Assembly: GCA_002479455.1 (NCBI GenBank)
Contig: DLNB01000061.1
Coordinates: forward strand, 1-34,536
Reading direction: 5' to 3'
DNA length: 34,536 nucleotides
Source: Acetothermia bacterium UBA7521
GTDB lineage: Bacteria; Bipolaricaulota; Bipolaricaulia; Bipolaricaulales; Bipolaricaulaceae
Shown here: in pieces, positions 8,121 through 16,051 of the stretch
Layout of the letters: each line of letters opens with the position of its first letter
Numbering within the stretch: the first letter of the stretch is position 1
The notes under the pieces: model-generated
Seen by the model: only the letters and a program-made list of their open reading frames with translations
Databases searched by the model: none
What the model was told of the DNA's origin: nothing
Translations under genes and position numbers: made by a program

Positions 8121-8146
8121 CCGTCGCACACAGGGTGCGACGCTAC
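8121..8146 (-). repeat. REP-like palindrome, GTAG foot overlapping the mutY stop codon
   Basis: Read on the minus strand: foot GTAG (8146-8143), stem CGTCGCAC (8142-8135), 5-base loop, stem GTGCGACG (8129-8122). The stem is perfect. The TAG of the foot is the stop codon of mutY, and the bases before it (GGTTCT) are the same as those before the GTAG foot at 31650. The hairpin would also form in the mutY mRNA 3' end and may stabilise or end it. Confidence 0.7.
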
Positions 8147-9147
8147 AGAACCTTATTCTCTGGGGCAGCCAAGGCGAGGATCTTCCGGTCGAGGACGGAC
8201 ACGGGGCGGGTGGCCGGATCCTCTCCGGGCCCGTTCCAAGCGGCCTCGTGGACGTGGATCGTGAGCCGCTTGTGGGTGAACGCGTGGGACACCGTGCCCA
8301 GCACCCGCGCGCTCCGGAGTCCGTATCGGGCGAGCAGGGAGGACAGCGCGTCCTCACCCTCGGCCAGTGGGAACCCCCACAGCCCTCCCAGGGCCCGCCC
8401 GTTGCGTTTTTCCAGGACGAACCCGCCCGTCCGCCCGCGCAAGACGAGGGCCACCGCCTCCACCGCCCGTTGGGTTCGTGCGCGTGGAGAGGGGTACCGT
8501 TCCGCGTCACTCCTGCCAGCGCAGAACCACGCCACCGGGCAGGCGGAGCAGCGCGGGCTCTTCGGCGTGCAGACGGTGGCCCCGAGCTCCATCAGGGCCT
8601 GGTTCCAGGCGCCGGGGTCGCCGCGATCGAGAAGCCTCTCAGCGGTCTCCCGCAGCCATCGGGCGCTCGGCGTCTCGACCGCGAACAGCCGGGCGAGCAC
8701 CCGCCGCACGTTCCCATCCACCGCCGCCACCGGCTCGCCGAACGCGATCGACGCCACCGCCGCCGCGGTGTAGGGACCGATCCCCGGGAGCTCCTCCAAC
8801 TCCGCCGCCGTCGCAGGAAGCCCGGTCTCGGCCACCCCCTGAGCCAGCCGGTGGAGGTTCCGCGCCCGGCGGTAGTAGCCGGCCCCTGCCCACACATGCA
8901 GCACCTCCTCCTCGGACGCCCGCGCCAGGGCGCCGAGATCGGGAAACGCCTCCATGAACCGGGCGTAGTATCCGCGCGCCTGCTCCACCTGCGTCTGCTG
9001 GAGCAAGACCTCCGAGACGAGGATCGCGTACGGATCGCGCGTCTCTCGCCACGGGAGTTCCCGTGCGTTCGCCCGGTACCACGAGAGCAGAGCCCGTCGG
9101 AGTCTCCTCTCGTCGCAACGCGCCTGCATGGGCGGAAGCCTACCCAT
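8143..9147 (-). CDS. mutY: A/G-specific adenine glycosylase MutY
   Basis: A 334-residue base-excision repair enzyme that removes adenine mispaired with 8-oxoguanine. Visible features: catalytic Glu46 in SEVLLQQTQ, the helix-hairpin-helix LPGIGPYTA (about 120-128), catalytic Asp144 in AAVDGNVRR, and the iron-sulfur loop Cys193-x6-Cys200-x2-Cys203-x5-Cys209. A NUDIX-like 8-oxoguanine recognition domain follows from about residue 228 (FVLEKRNGRALGGLWGFP). I prefer the ATG at 9147 (AGAGG seven bases upstream); 9129 is possible, and 9189 would run into the panB promoter region. Its last codons and stop merge with a REP element. It is divergent from panB. Confidence 0.95.
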   Translation of the reverse strand: MGRLPPMQARCDERRLRRALLSWYRANARELPWRETRDPYAILVSEVLLQQTQVEQARGYYARFMEAFPDLGALARASEEEVLHVWAGAGYYRRARNLHRLAQGVAETGLPATAAELEELPGIGPYTAAAVASIAFGEPVAAVDGNVRRVLARLFAVETPSARWLRETAERLLDRGDPGAWNQALMELGATVCTPKSPRCSACPVAWFCAGRSDAERYPSPRARTQRAVEAVALVLRGRTGGFVLEKRNGRALGGLWGFPLAEGEDALSSLLARYGLRSARVLGTVSHAFTHKRLTIHVHEAAWNGPGEDPATRPVSVLDRKILALAAPENKVL

Positions 9148-9226
9148 GCGTTCGCCTCTGGACCACCGATTGCAGCGCTTGGCCGCCATCGAGCAACCGC
9201 GCTACCATGAACCCCAAGGAGGAGCG

Positions 9227-10084
9227 ATGGACGAGACGCGGGCGAAGGTAAGGATCCCGGATCTTCTGGCGATGGTGGAGCGGGGAGAGAAGATCACGTT
9301 CCTCACCGCCTACGACTACCCGACGGCGCTGCTGGAGGACCGTGCGGGGATGGACATGATCCTCGTCGGCGACTCCGGGGCGATGTGCCTGCTCGGGCAC
9401 AAGACGACCCTCCCGGCGACGATGGACTTCATGATCGCCATCACCGCCGCCGTGAGCCGGGCTGCCACGCGGGCGTTCGTGGTGGGGGACATGCCGTACA
9501 TGTCCTACCAGCCCTCCAACGAGACCGCGATCCGCAACGCCGGCCGGTTCATCTCCGAGGGCGGGGCGGACGCCATCAAGCTCGAGGGCGGGGCGCGGAT
9601 GGCCGAGCGGGTGGAGGCGATCGTGAAGGCGGGGATCCCGGTGATGGGGCACATCGGCCTCACGCCGCAAGCGGCGAGCGCGATCGGCGGGCTGAAGTCC
9701 CAGGGCCGCAGCGCCGCCACCGCCAAGGCCCTCATGGACGACGCGAAGTGCCTGGAGGAGGTCGGCGCGTTCTCGATCCTGCTGGAGGCGATCCCCGCCA
9801 AGGTGGCCGAGGTGATCACGGGGCGGGCGAAGGTGCCGATCCTTTCCATCGGCTCCGGGCCGGCGTGCCACGGGCAGCTCTTGATCGTGCACGACATCTT
9901 GGGGCTGTTCGAGGCATTCACCCCGAAGTTCGTGAAGAAGTACGCCGACGTGTCGTCGGTGATGCTCGGGGCGTTCCAGGCCTACATCAAGGACGTGAAG
10001 GACGGCGCCTTCCCCGGCCGCGAGCACACCTACACCATCCCCAAGGAGGAGTGGGAAGCGCTGCGCGGGAGCATGGGAACATGA
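9227..10084 (+). CDS. panB: Ketopantoate hydroxymethyltransferase (PanB)
   Basis: A 285-residue enzyme that adds a hydroxymethyl group from methylene-tetrahydrofolate to alpha-ketoisovalerate, the first committed step to pantothenate and CoA. Motifs in order: FLTAYDYPTA (26-35), the metal ligands Asp49 (VGDS) and Asp88 (GDMP), the substrate Lys118-Glu120 (IKLEGG), GHIGLTPQ (141-148), and the catalytic Glu187 (LLEAIP). The usual DGQxL segment reads CHGQLL here. AAGGAGG sits at ideal spacing before this ATG; an in-frame upstream extension to 9128 has no support. coaE, the last step of CoA synthesis, lies 14 kb away in the same window. Confidence 0.96.
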   Translation: MDETRAKVRIPDLLAMVERGEKITFLTAYDYPTALLEDRAGMDMILVGDSGAMCLLGHKTTLPATMDFMIAITAAVSRAATRAFVVGDMPYMSYQPSNETAIRNAGRFISEGGADAIKLEGGARMAERVEAIVKAGIPVMGHIGLTPQAASAIGGLKSQGRSAATAKALMDDAKCLEEVGAFSILLEAIPAKVAEVITGRAKVPILSIGSGPACHGQLLIVHDILGLFEAFTPKFVKKYADVSSVMLGAFQAYIKDVKDGAFPGREHTYTIPKEEWEALRGSMGT

Positions 10085-10119
10085 TCCATGCAACGTGCGG
10101 CGGACTTCGTGGCAGCAAC

Positions 10120-10135
10120 GCTCCCGCGAGGGAGC
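10120..10135 (+). terminator. Possible hairpin terminator after panB
   Basis: A perfect 6-bp stem (GCTCCC / GGGAGC) closed by a GCGA tetraloop lies 36 bases after the panB stop. There is no T tract, so it may only be a 3'-end stabiliser. The rest of the 230-bp gap to the helicase shows nothing else. Confidence 0.25.
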
Positions 10136-10314
10136 CGGGAGTCCTCCTGGAACGGCAGCAGCAGACCGAACCCCGGGTGGCCGTGACTGGCCTGGGAGGC
10201 TTGGTTAACCCCCTACCCTCGCTGAACTGGACTGGAAGACCGGAGCCTCATGCCCGAACCTTCGGAGTAGGTTTCGGCGGCCCGGGTGCGTTTGACACGA
10301 TTGGCACCTGACAC

Positions 10315-13074
10315 ATGACAGTGAAGGCGGGGAGTACGTGGATCGGGCGGTTTCTCGGAAGATCCGTTGGAGGCTATCGCCTTTTCGAGCTCTGCGCCGA
10401 CGGCTTGCGCGTTGTCGGGATTGGTCAAGACCGCGTGATCCCCTACGCGACTGTGCTGGAGGTCACGACTGCTAAGGGGTTGATGCTCTCGGACATCACG
10501 CTCACCCTGGCGGATGGGCGGTTCACGGTGCGCGGGATCGCTTCAGGAAAAGCAAAGAGGTTCTGCCGGACCTTGGAAGATCGCGTTCTGTTCGAGCAAC
10601 GTCTGGCGCTCCAGAGCCTCTGGCCGGTGGTCCTTGACGTGTACAGCCAGGTCACAGCTCTTCCGAGGGGCGCGCGCTTCATACGACGGAGCGAGACCGA
10701 CAGGCTTCTGGAGGTCGCGGAGAGCGCGGCACCACTTAGCGCTCTGTCGCACTCGTTCGCCTGCAGTCTGCTGGCCCCGGAGGCAGATTCAGCCGTCTGG
10801 GACCAGGTCGCTCGCCTTCTCAGCAATCCCGCGGCGATCCGGGCAGAATGGAACGGGCCGTTCATCTCGCGCAAATTGGAGGAGGAGCGGCCATTCTTCG
10901 ATACGTGCTCCAAGGACCCCCAGACGGGAAAGGTGCTTCCGCTGACGGACGAGCAGCGGCGAGCTGTTCTCTCTGACGACGACACAACCCTTGTTGTTGC
11001 TGCCGCTGGTTCTGGGAAGACGACCGTGATTCTTGCCAGAGTCGCGTGGCTGCTCAAGGCACGCCAAGACGAGTTGAAGTGCAACGGCGGCAAGGTCTTG
11101 GTGACCTGTTTCCCAAAGGTTGTCGCCAGAGAGCTTCAGGAGCGCCTCACGGGCACGCCCCCCGATTGCGTTGTCGTGAAGAACCTCCACAGCCTAGGGT
11201 CCGAGGTGATTTGCGAAGTGGAGGGGTGCCGGCCAAGGGTCTCCCCCATTGCCGAGGATCCCAAAGAGCTGCAGAGATGGATCAAGGATGCAGTTAAGGA
11301 GGAATCTCAGGACTCCAGCGTTGCATTGGAGATGGCCGCCTGGGCGAGCTATCGGGAAAGGATCCGGAGCATGTTCGACTTCCCAGACCTGGCTAGCTAT
11401 GAGCGATATGTGCGCAAGGTGGAACCCCGCACCCTGAAGGGCAAGCTCGTCAAGAGCGTCGAGGAGTGTGAGATCGCGAACTTCCTATGCCTGAACGGGA
11501 TCGCATACGAGTATGAACCGCCGTATCCGGATCTCGGCAGCGGGATGGGACGTAGGCGATACCATCCGGACTTTCTCCTCACCGAATACGGGATCTACAT
11601 AGAGCACTTTGCGATCGACGAGAGGGGCAACACCCCACCCTTCATCCAGCAGAAGAAGTACCTAGCTGACATGCGGTGGAAGCGAAACCTCCACGCGAAG
11701 CGCGGAACCACGCTGGTTGAGTCGTACAGCTACCAGCGCAGGAACGGAACCCTCTTTCAGGAGTTGGCCAGGAAGTTGCAGGCGCTTGGGGTGAGGTTCA
11801 GACCTGGTACGAACACGGATCCTCTGAAGACCCTGCGCGAACTGGGAGAGGTTGATCGCCTCACACATCTTCTGACGACGTTCCTCCAGCACGTGATGTC
11901 GAATCGGTATGACATGGAGACCTTGCGGCGCACAGCTTCTGAATTCCCTGACAGCGTTCGGGCCCAGTCTTTTCTGCGTCTGTTCGCGCGCGTTCTCCAG
12001 CGCTACAAGGATTATCTCCACGAGAAGGGCGAGATCGACTTCCATGAGATGATTGGCCGGGCAACTGAGTACGTCCGAAACGGCAGTTACCGGTCTCCCT
12101 ACCGCCACGTGATCGTCGACGAATTCCAGGACATGTCGACATCCCTTGCGGACCTGGCTAGCGCCCTGGTTCAGCAGCGACGCCCCGACTCCCGTCTCTT
12201 CTGTGTAGGAGATGATTGGCAGGCGATCTTCCGGTTCAACGGAGCTGATCCCACTGTGATGCAGCGCATGGATGAGGAAGAGGGACACCTTGAGCTGACC
12301 AAGACGCACCGGTTCAACAGCGCGATTACCGAGGTTAGTTCAGCGTTTATCCTCAAGAACCGGAGGCAGATCCCCAAGGCCATCCATCCAGCCTCCATGG
12401 CGACCGGGCCGAGGGTCTTCGTGGTCTTGGGCGGATCAAGCCAGACGCGGCCGGTGCATGAGGCGCTCTCTGTCATAGCTGAGGAGTCGCGTGGCGGGTG
12501 CTCTGTCTTCCTCCTCGGGCGCTACAGTCAGAGTATCCTGGTCAGGGAGGTGCCGTATCTCGACGGAGAGCTTCATCGCCTTAAGACGGATTACATTGGG
12601 CGATTCAGTTCTGTAAGGATTCTGCGAGATCGGTCAAGGCACGGCCGGAATGGCTGGACCCGCACGGTTCACAACGTCAAGGGTCTCCAGGCCGACTACG
12701 TGGTTGTCGTTGGTCTCAGCAGCGGGCGGTACGGATTTCCCACGGGCATTGAGGATGACCCGATTCTCGAAATGGCTATGGCACGGGGAGACCCATTTCC
12801 GAATGCTGAAGAGAGGCGTCTCTTCTATGTCGCCCTAACGCGCGCAAAGGAGGCGGTCTTCCTCATCAACGATGCCGAGCATCCTTCTCCTTTCGTGTCC
12901 GAAGTTGAGCGAGACGACGCCCTCCGTGACACGCATCTTGTCAAGAGGATCGGTGGAGAGCGGTGTCCACGATGCGGCAGAGGCGTTCTTGTCCTGAGGA
13001 GTGGAAAGTTCGGCGAATTCTGGGGCTGCTCGAACTACCCCACCTGCAAGGGACCGGGCCGGAGAATGCGCTGA
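10315..13074 (+). CDS. HelD/UvrD-type superfamily 1 helicase with nuclease-like insertion and topoisomerase zinc ribbon
   Basis: A 919-residue protein. Residues 1-100 resemble the N-terminal domain of E. coli helicase IV. The motor follows: Walker A AAGSGKTT (Gly232-Thr237), DEFQD (602-606), GDDWQAIFRFNGAD (from 632), a motif resembling NVKGLQADYV, and AEERRLFYVALTRA. Between the 1A and 2A parts is an insertion (about 380-495) with PDF (Asp419), IYIEH (Glu430) and a later MRWKR lysine, a plausible PD-(D/E)XK nuclease core. The C terminus (884 on) is a four-cysteine zinc ribbon of the topoisomerase I type (CPRCG...GCSNYPTC). By family it is a 3'-5' DNA helicase; the nuclease activity is inferred. 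GC and codon use are lower than in panB or mutY, and it borders a toxin-antitoxin island, so transfer is likely. Confidence 0.9.
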   Translation: MTVKAGSTWIGRFLGRSVGGYRLFELCADGLRVVGIGQDRVIPYATVLEVTTAKGLMLSDITLTLADGRFTVRGIASGKAKRFCRTLEDRVLFEQRLALQSLWPVVLDVYSQVTALPRGARFIRRSETDRLLEVAESAAPLSALSHSFACSLLAPEADSAVWDQVARLLSNPAAIRAEWNGPFISRKLEEERPFFDTCSKDPQTGKVLPLTDEQRRAVLSDDDTTLVVAAAGSGKTTVILARVAWLLKARQDELKCNGGKVLVTCFPKVVARELQERLTGTPPDCVVVKNLHSLGSEVICEVEGCRPRVSPIAEDPKELQRWIKDAVKEESQDSSVALEMAAWASYRERIRSMFDFPDLASYERYVRKVEPRTLKGKLVKSVEECEIANFLCLNGIAYEYEPPYPDLGSGMGRRRYHPDFLLTEYGIYIEHFAIDERGNTPPFIQQKKYLADMRWKRNLHAKRGTTLVESYSYQRRNGTLFQELARKLQALGVRFRPGTNTDPLKTLRELGEVDRLTHLLTTFLQHVMSNRYDMETLRRTASEFPDSVRAQSFLRLFARVLQRYKDYLHEKGEIDFHEMIGRATEYVRNGSYRSPYRHVIVDEFQDMSTSLADLASALVQQRRPDSRLFCVGDDWQAIFRFNGADPTVMQRMDEEEGHLELTKTHRFNSAITEVSSAFILKNRRQIPKAIHPASMATGPRVFVVLGGSSQTRPVHEALSVIAEESRGGCSVFLLGRYSQSILVREVPYLDGELHRLKTDYIGRFSSVRILRDRSRHGRNGWTRTVHNVKGLQADYVVVVGLSSGRYGFPTGIEDDPILEMAMARGDPFPNAEERRLFYVALTRAKEAVFLINDAEHPSPFVSEVERDDALRDTHLVKRIGGERCPRCGRGVLVLRSGKFGEFWGCSNYPTCKGPGRRMR

Positions 13075-13124
13075 GTTCCAGGGCTAAGGTTCTGTTCAGC
13101 AGTCGTCAGCGGTATCTGTGGTAG

Positions 13125-13262
13125 GGGTCGGGTCTTGTTCTGTGCATGCCTGAAGGCTACGAGAGCCTAAGGGGAAGAACCTTCATCCGCTACGCACTTC
13201 GGCAGAACTGAGCGGAAGCAACTTGACCTGTTCGGGCGCCTGTTTCCCGCAGGGTTCCGTCC
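13125..13262 (-). pseudogene. Decayed mazF-type toxin 3' end with downstream repeat, copy A
   Basis: On the minus strand, bases 13262-13183 read CGK..PEQVKLLPLSSAEV and a TGA, which lines up with the tail of the mazF relic at 15.6 kb (CGKLPSEQVDLIPASSANV) and less well with the intact mazF at 17.35 kb (CGKLPPEQVELIL). The similarity to the 15.6 kb copy continues without gaps past the stop to about 13125, so the whole 140-bp unit was duplicated. The rest of the toxin gene is not recognisable here. Confidence 0.5.
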
Positions 13263-13264
13263 CG

Positions 13265-13615
13265 GGGTGAGGCAAGGGCGATCGTCCCTCGTCTGCTCGG
13301 GGGCAAGGAGTTCGTCCAGGATCTGACGGACGTCGCCCTCATCGAGCACGCCGCTGCAAATCGGGTTCGGACACAACCGTCTGGAAGAGCAATGCACGGA
13401 ACAAGGTCGGACCCCTCCTTCGCTGCTCCAGGCGCTGGAGTGCGGCTACGGTCTCGTCCTGGGCGTGTCTTAGCGATGCTGCTTGTTGCTCCACCAGTCC
13501 CAGGCGGGTCACGCTCTGCTTACGTGCGTGAACGCGGCACACGTCTGGCCCACCCAGCTCTCCGTCATTACGTGCGTCCTCTCCACTCCGGGCCATCATG
13601 CGGAAGGCGGTGTCC
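13265..13615 (-). other. Coding-like remnants, no intact gene
   Basis: About 350 bases hold pieces that read like protein on the minus strand but in two frames: one with LGLVEQQAASLRHAQDETVAAL (about 13520-13420) and one with VLDEGDVRQILDELLAPEQT (about 13350-13290). No single open frame joins them. This looks like a decayed gene rather than non-coding DNA; I cannot name the family. Confidence 0.3.
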
Positions 13616-14163
13616 TCAGCCCCAGGCCTCGTAGACGGTGCTCTTGGCCCTCTCTGAGAGCATCACCGAAGAACCGCTCCGCAAGGTTTCTGGGGGGCGC
13701 TTCGTTAGGCCAAGTGTGTCGAGGGCGCGCTCAAAGGAGATCCCCCACTCGGACAACCCCAGGAGAGCAAGGGCGTAGATCGCTGCCCAATCACCAGAAC
13801 AGAAGAGATGGCCCTGTGCCTTCTGCACCAGCAGAAGGGCCAGCGCTTCGCTCTCTCCAGGTGGAGCCTCCCCAGCACGTCGGGGGTGAGGGTGGCATCC
13901 AGTCGGCGGAGGTCACCGGCCGTGCCCTCCAACATGGCAATCTGCCCATCTGCCGCCAGGCGCGGCAGATGAATGCTCGCCGGGACCGAGTGTTCCTCCT
14001 TGCAGTAGAAGAGGGCCTCGTCATGAACCACGGTGGCCGGGCACGCGACGCCTGACCGGGCGATGAGCACTTCCCAGACACCCAGGCGGTGGGCCTCGAT
14101 GACGACGTCGGCGTCAAGCAACAGCAGCAGCGGCCTGGCCGGCTTCTGTCTCATCGAAGCCAT
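13616..14163 (-). pseudogene. PIN-like nuclease/toxin gene broken by one frameshift
   Basis: The first frame (14163 down to about 13861) reads LLLLLDADVVIEAHRLGVWEVL and ACPATVVHDEALFY, a PIN-like N terminus with an early Asp pair. The second frame (from about 13860 to the stop at 13616) continues with GESEALALLLVQKAQGHLFCSGDWAAIYALALLGL, a typical PIN C-terminal half. One missing base near 13860/13861 explains the break: adding one G on the plus strand would read LHPGESEALALLL across the joint. Joined, the protein would be about 180 residues. Its start overlaps the end of the XRE-ImmA gene by about 50 bases, so the two form a toxin-antitoxin-like operon with the regulator first. It may be a true mutation, a sequencing error or recoding. 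Confidence 0.65.
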
Positions 14164-15247
14164 ACTGGGAGAGAAACGCCTTCAGGTCGATCAAGCTGGT
14201 CCCCACGAGTTGAACGAGCCGGGCACGGGACAGAAGCCCCTTTTGATAGGCCAGGAATGCCATCCGCACGAACCGCTCCGGGGGAGCAAGGGGCTCCCGC
14301 CAGTGCTCGGGCATCGTCTGGCGGTCCAGGTCTCGGAACGTGGGGTCAGAGAGGACCCGCTGAGCCTCCTGGTCGCGAAGCCGCCCAAGACGGACGAGGC
14401 GCCAGAGAAGCGCCTCAGTCGAGACGTCGAAGTTCCGGGCAAGTTCCACCAGATCGGCGTACGCAACCTTCCCATCGTGGATCCGAGCGTCGAACTCGGC
14501 GATGACGGCTTCAGCCGGAAGGAGCAGCGTCGAGCCGAACGCTTGGGCCGCCTTCTCCACTTGGGACCACCTTGCGGGTTGGGATTCGCGGAGATTGGGG
14601 GGGACGCTGTCCCAGGTGACGAGGTGGAAGAGCTCGTGGGCCAGGCTGTAGTTTCGGCGCCACGGCGCGTGGTCGGCGTTGATCAGAACGGCATAGCCGA
14701 ACTCCCCCTTCGCGGACGCGGCCGATCCCGCCGGGCCGAGGGACTCGTACCAGATCTTGACCCCATACTTCCGTTCCAGCACGACAGCGAGCGAAGTGCC
14801 CGGTCGTGATCCAAGGTCAAGCGTCCCCCGCACCTCCTCGGCGAGCAGGTCTGCTTCGCGGAGGGTGAGGGACAGGGGATCCACACGGAATGTGGGAAGA
14901 GGTGTGGCGGGTGAGAGACCGAGAACCCGCTCCAAGAACTGGTAGTCGCGGCAGCGTTGGAGAAACCGCGCTTCGACCAAGCCCGCGTCTGCGGGTGGCC
15001 TGTCGCGCCACAGCACCGCCGGTGCAAGGGGTGTCCCGGGTGCCAGGAGTTCGCTCACGCTCCGGCAGAGGACATGGGCGATCCTTGCCAGCTCCCACGC
15101 TTTGACTTCGCGCTCGCCCTTCTCGATCTGCGAGACCACCTGATGAGCGGGAAGCCCTGCCCGTTCCGAAAGCTCCCGTTGCGTAAGGCCGAGCCGTTTC
15201 CTGCCCTCGCGAATCCGCTTGCCCAGCTGTCGCTCGGGGTTGGGCAT
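14114..15247 (-). CDS. XRE-family regulator fused to ImmA/IrrE-type metallopeptidase domain
   Basis: A 377-residue protein. Residues 6-70 are a helix-turn-helix of the Cro/CI type (LGKRIREGRKRLGLTQRELS, then VSQIEKGEREVKAWELARIA). From about residue 130 there is an ImmA/IrrE domain with the zinc motif HELFH (204-208) and a downstream glutamate (Glu231 in VEKAAQAFGSTLLLPAE). Such fusions act as repressors or antitoxins that can be inactivated by proteolysis. AAGGAGG lies 5 bases before the ATG at 15247, which decides the start; longer in-frame extensions are unsupported. The next gene downstream is the broken PIN-like gene. A promoter and an inverted repeat lie directly upstream. Confidence 0.9.
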   Translation of the reverse strand: MPNPERQLGKRIREGRKRLGLTQRELSERAGLPAHQVVSQIEKGEREVKAWELARIAHVLCRSVSELLAPGTPLAPAVLWRDRPPADAGLVEARFLQRCRDYQFLERVLGLSPATPLPTFRVDPLSLTLREADLLAEEVRGTLDLGSRPGTSLAVVLERKYGVKIWYESLGPAGSAASAKGEFGYAVLINADHAPWRRNYSLAHELFHLVTWDSVPPNLRESQPARWSQVEKAAQAFGSTLLLPAEAVIAEFDARIHDGKVAYADLVELARNFDVSTEALLWRLVRLGRLRDQEAQRVLSDPTFRDLDRQTMPEHWREPLAPPERFVRMAFLAYQKGLLSRARLVQLVGTSLIDLKAFLSQYGFDETEAGQAAAAVA

Positions 15248-15266
15248 CATCGCCTCCTTGCCAAGC

Positions 15267-15307
15267 ATGTTAGCGAACCGGGAGGGGCGATTCAAGAAAA
15301 CCTTGAA
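15267..15307 (-). promoter_or_regulatory. Promoter and putative operator of the XRE-ImmA gene
   Basis: On the minus strand: -35 TTGAAT (15295-15290), 17-bp spacer, -10 TAACAT (15272-15267). Overlapping the -35 is a perfect inverted repeat TTCAAG-AAAAC-CTTGAA (15291-15307 on the plus strand), the size expected for an XRE dimer site. This suggests self-repression. Confidence 0.55.
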
Positions 15308-15402
15308 CCGCGCCCCACCAAGATCTGCCCCCGCCGGGTTCTGTTGTCTCTCAGCGCATCCCTGACCGGTGGCCATGGCCCCAACGGGGGGGGCACCGGT
15401 TC

Positions 15403-15538
15403 TCACCAGTCGAGCTGGGCGATTTGGGCGACGCCGGCGATCTGGTCGAGGGCAGAGCGCACCCGGAGTTGGATATCTACCAGCCCGACCGCCGGTGCCT
15501 TCCTGAACGGCCGCACCCACGAGCGCGGCCAGTCGAAT
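15403..15538 (-). other. Coding-like fragment in the 590-bp gap before vapB
   Basis: One minus-strand frame, open after a TGA, reads RKAPAVGLVDIQLRVRSAL and ends IAQLDW-stop. It has no start and no recognised family. In a high-GC region this may be chance. The part of the gap from 15308 to 15402 shows nothing. Confidence 0.2.
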
Positions 15539-15540
15539 AC

Positions 15541-15716
15541 CCGGGGTCAAGTCTCGTTTCGTGCATACGTGAAACCTACAATACCCTAAGGGACAGAACT
15601 TTCACCCGCCGAGCACATTGGCCGAACTGGCCGGGATCAGGTCGACCTGTTCTGAAGGCAGCTTCCCGCAGCGGTCGGACAGGACGGACCTGTCGAGGGT
15701 GATCATCTGGGCGCCC
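15541..15716 (-). pseudogene. Decayed mazF-type toxin 3' end with downstream repeat, copy B
   Basis: On the minus strand, bases 15716-15602 read QMITLDRSVLSDRCGKLPSE and then QVDLIPASSANVLGG before a TGA. This is clearly the C-terminal third of a MazF, matching QVITLDKSVLTDRCGKLPPE of the intact gene at 17.35 kb. The N-terminal two thirds are gone. Beyond the stop, bases 15602-15541 match the region after copy A at 13.1 kb without gaps and end in GACTTGACCCC on the minus strand, a word I associate with ends of IS200/RAYT-type elements. Confidence 0.65.
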
Positions 15717-15810
15717 ACGGGGCCCACGTGAGATCGGTGCGGGCCAGGGACAACCACACGCACGGAGATCTAGCCCTGATGCTTCCGCGCACTGGTGGCT
15801 GTCATTGGTG

Positions 15811-15816
15811 TATGAT
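15811..15816 (+). promoter_or_regulatory. Possible -10 box of vapBC
   Basis: TATGAT lies 23 bases before the vapB start. No convincing -35 box is seen 16-18 bases upstream, so this is a weak call. Confidence 0.25.
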
Positions 15817-15838
15817 TGAGGCACCAAAGGAGGGCACC

Positions 15839-16051
15839 ATGAGGCGGTTGTCGGTGACGGTGGATCCTGATCTGATCGAAGAAGCGATGAGCATAGCCGG
15901 GGCAAAGACGAAGCGCGACGTGATCGAGACGGCTCTGCGGGAGTTCGTCCGCAACCGCGCCCGGGCGAAGCTGCGGGAAATGGCGGGAGCAGGCCTTGTC
16001 ACGTGGACGGAGGAGGAGCTGGCCCGATGGCGAGAGTCGGGCGAGGGATGA
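15839..16051 (+). CDS. vapB: VapB-type antitoxin
   Basis: A 70-residue protein. Its start MRRLSVTVDPDLIEEAMSIA is the ribbon-helix-helix of the VapB family (DUF2191-like), and KRDVIETALREFVRN completes it; the C-terminal part (TWTEEELARWRES) is the toxin-binding tail. It binds and neutralises the VapC encoded next and probably represses the operon. AAGGAGGG lies just before the ATG; the longer frame upstream has no ribosome site. Its stop overlaps the vapC start (ATGA). Confidence 0.88.
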   Translation: MRRLSVTVDPDLIEEAMSIAGAKTKRDVIETALREFVRNRARAKLREMAGAGLVTWTEEELARWRESGEG

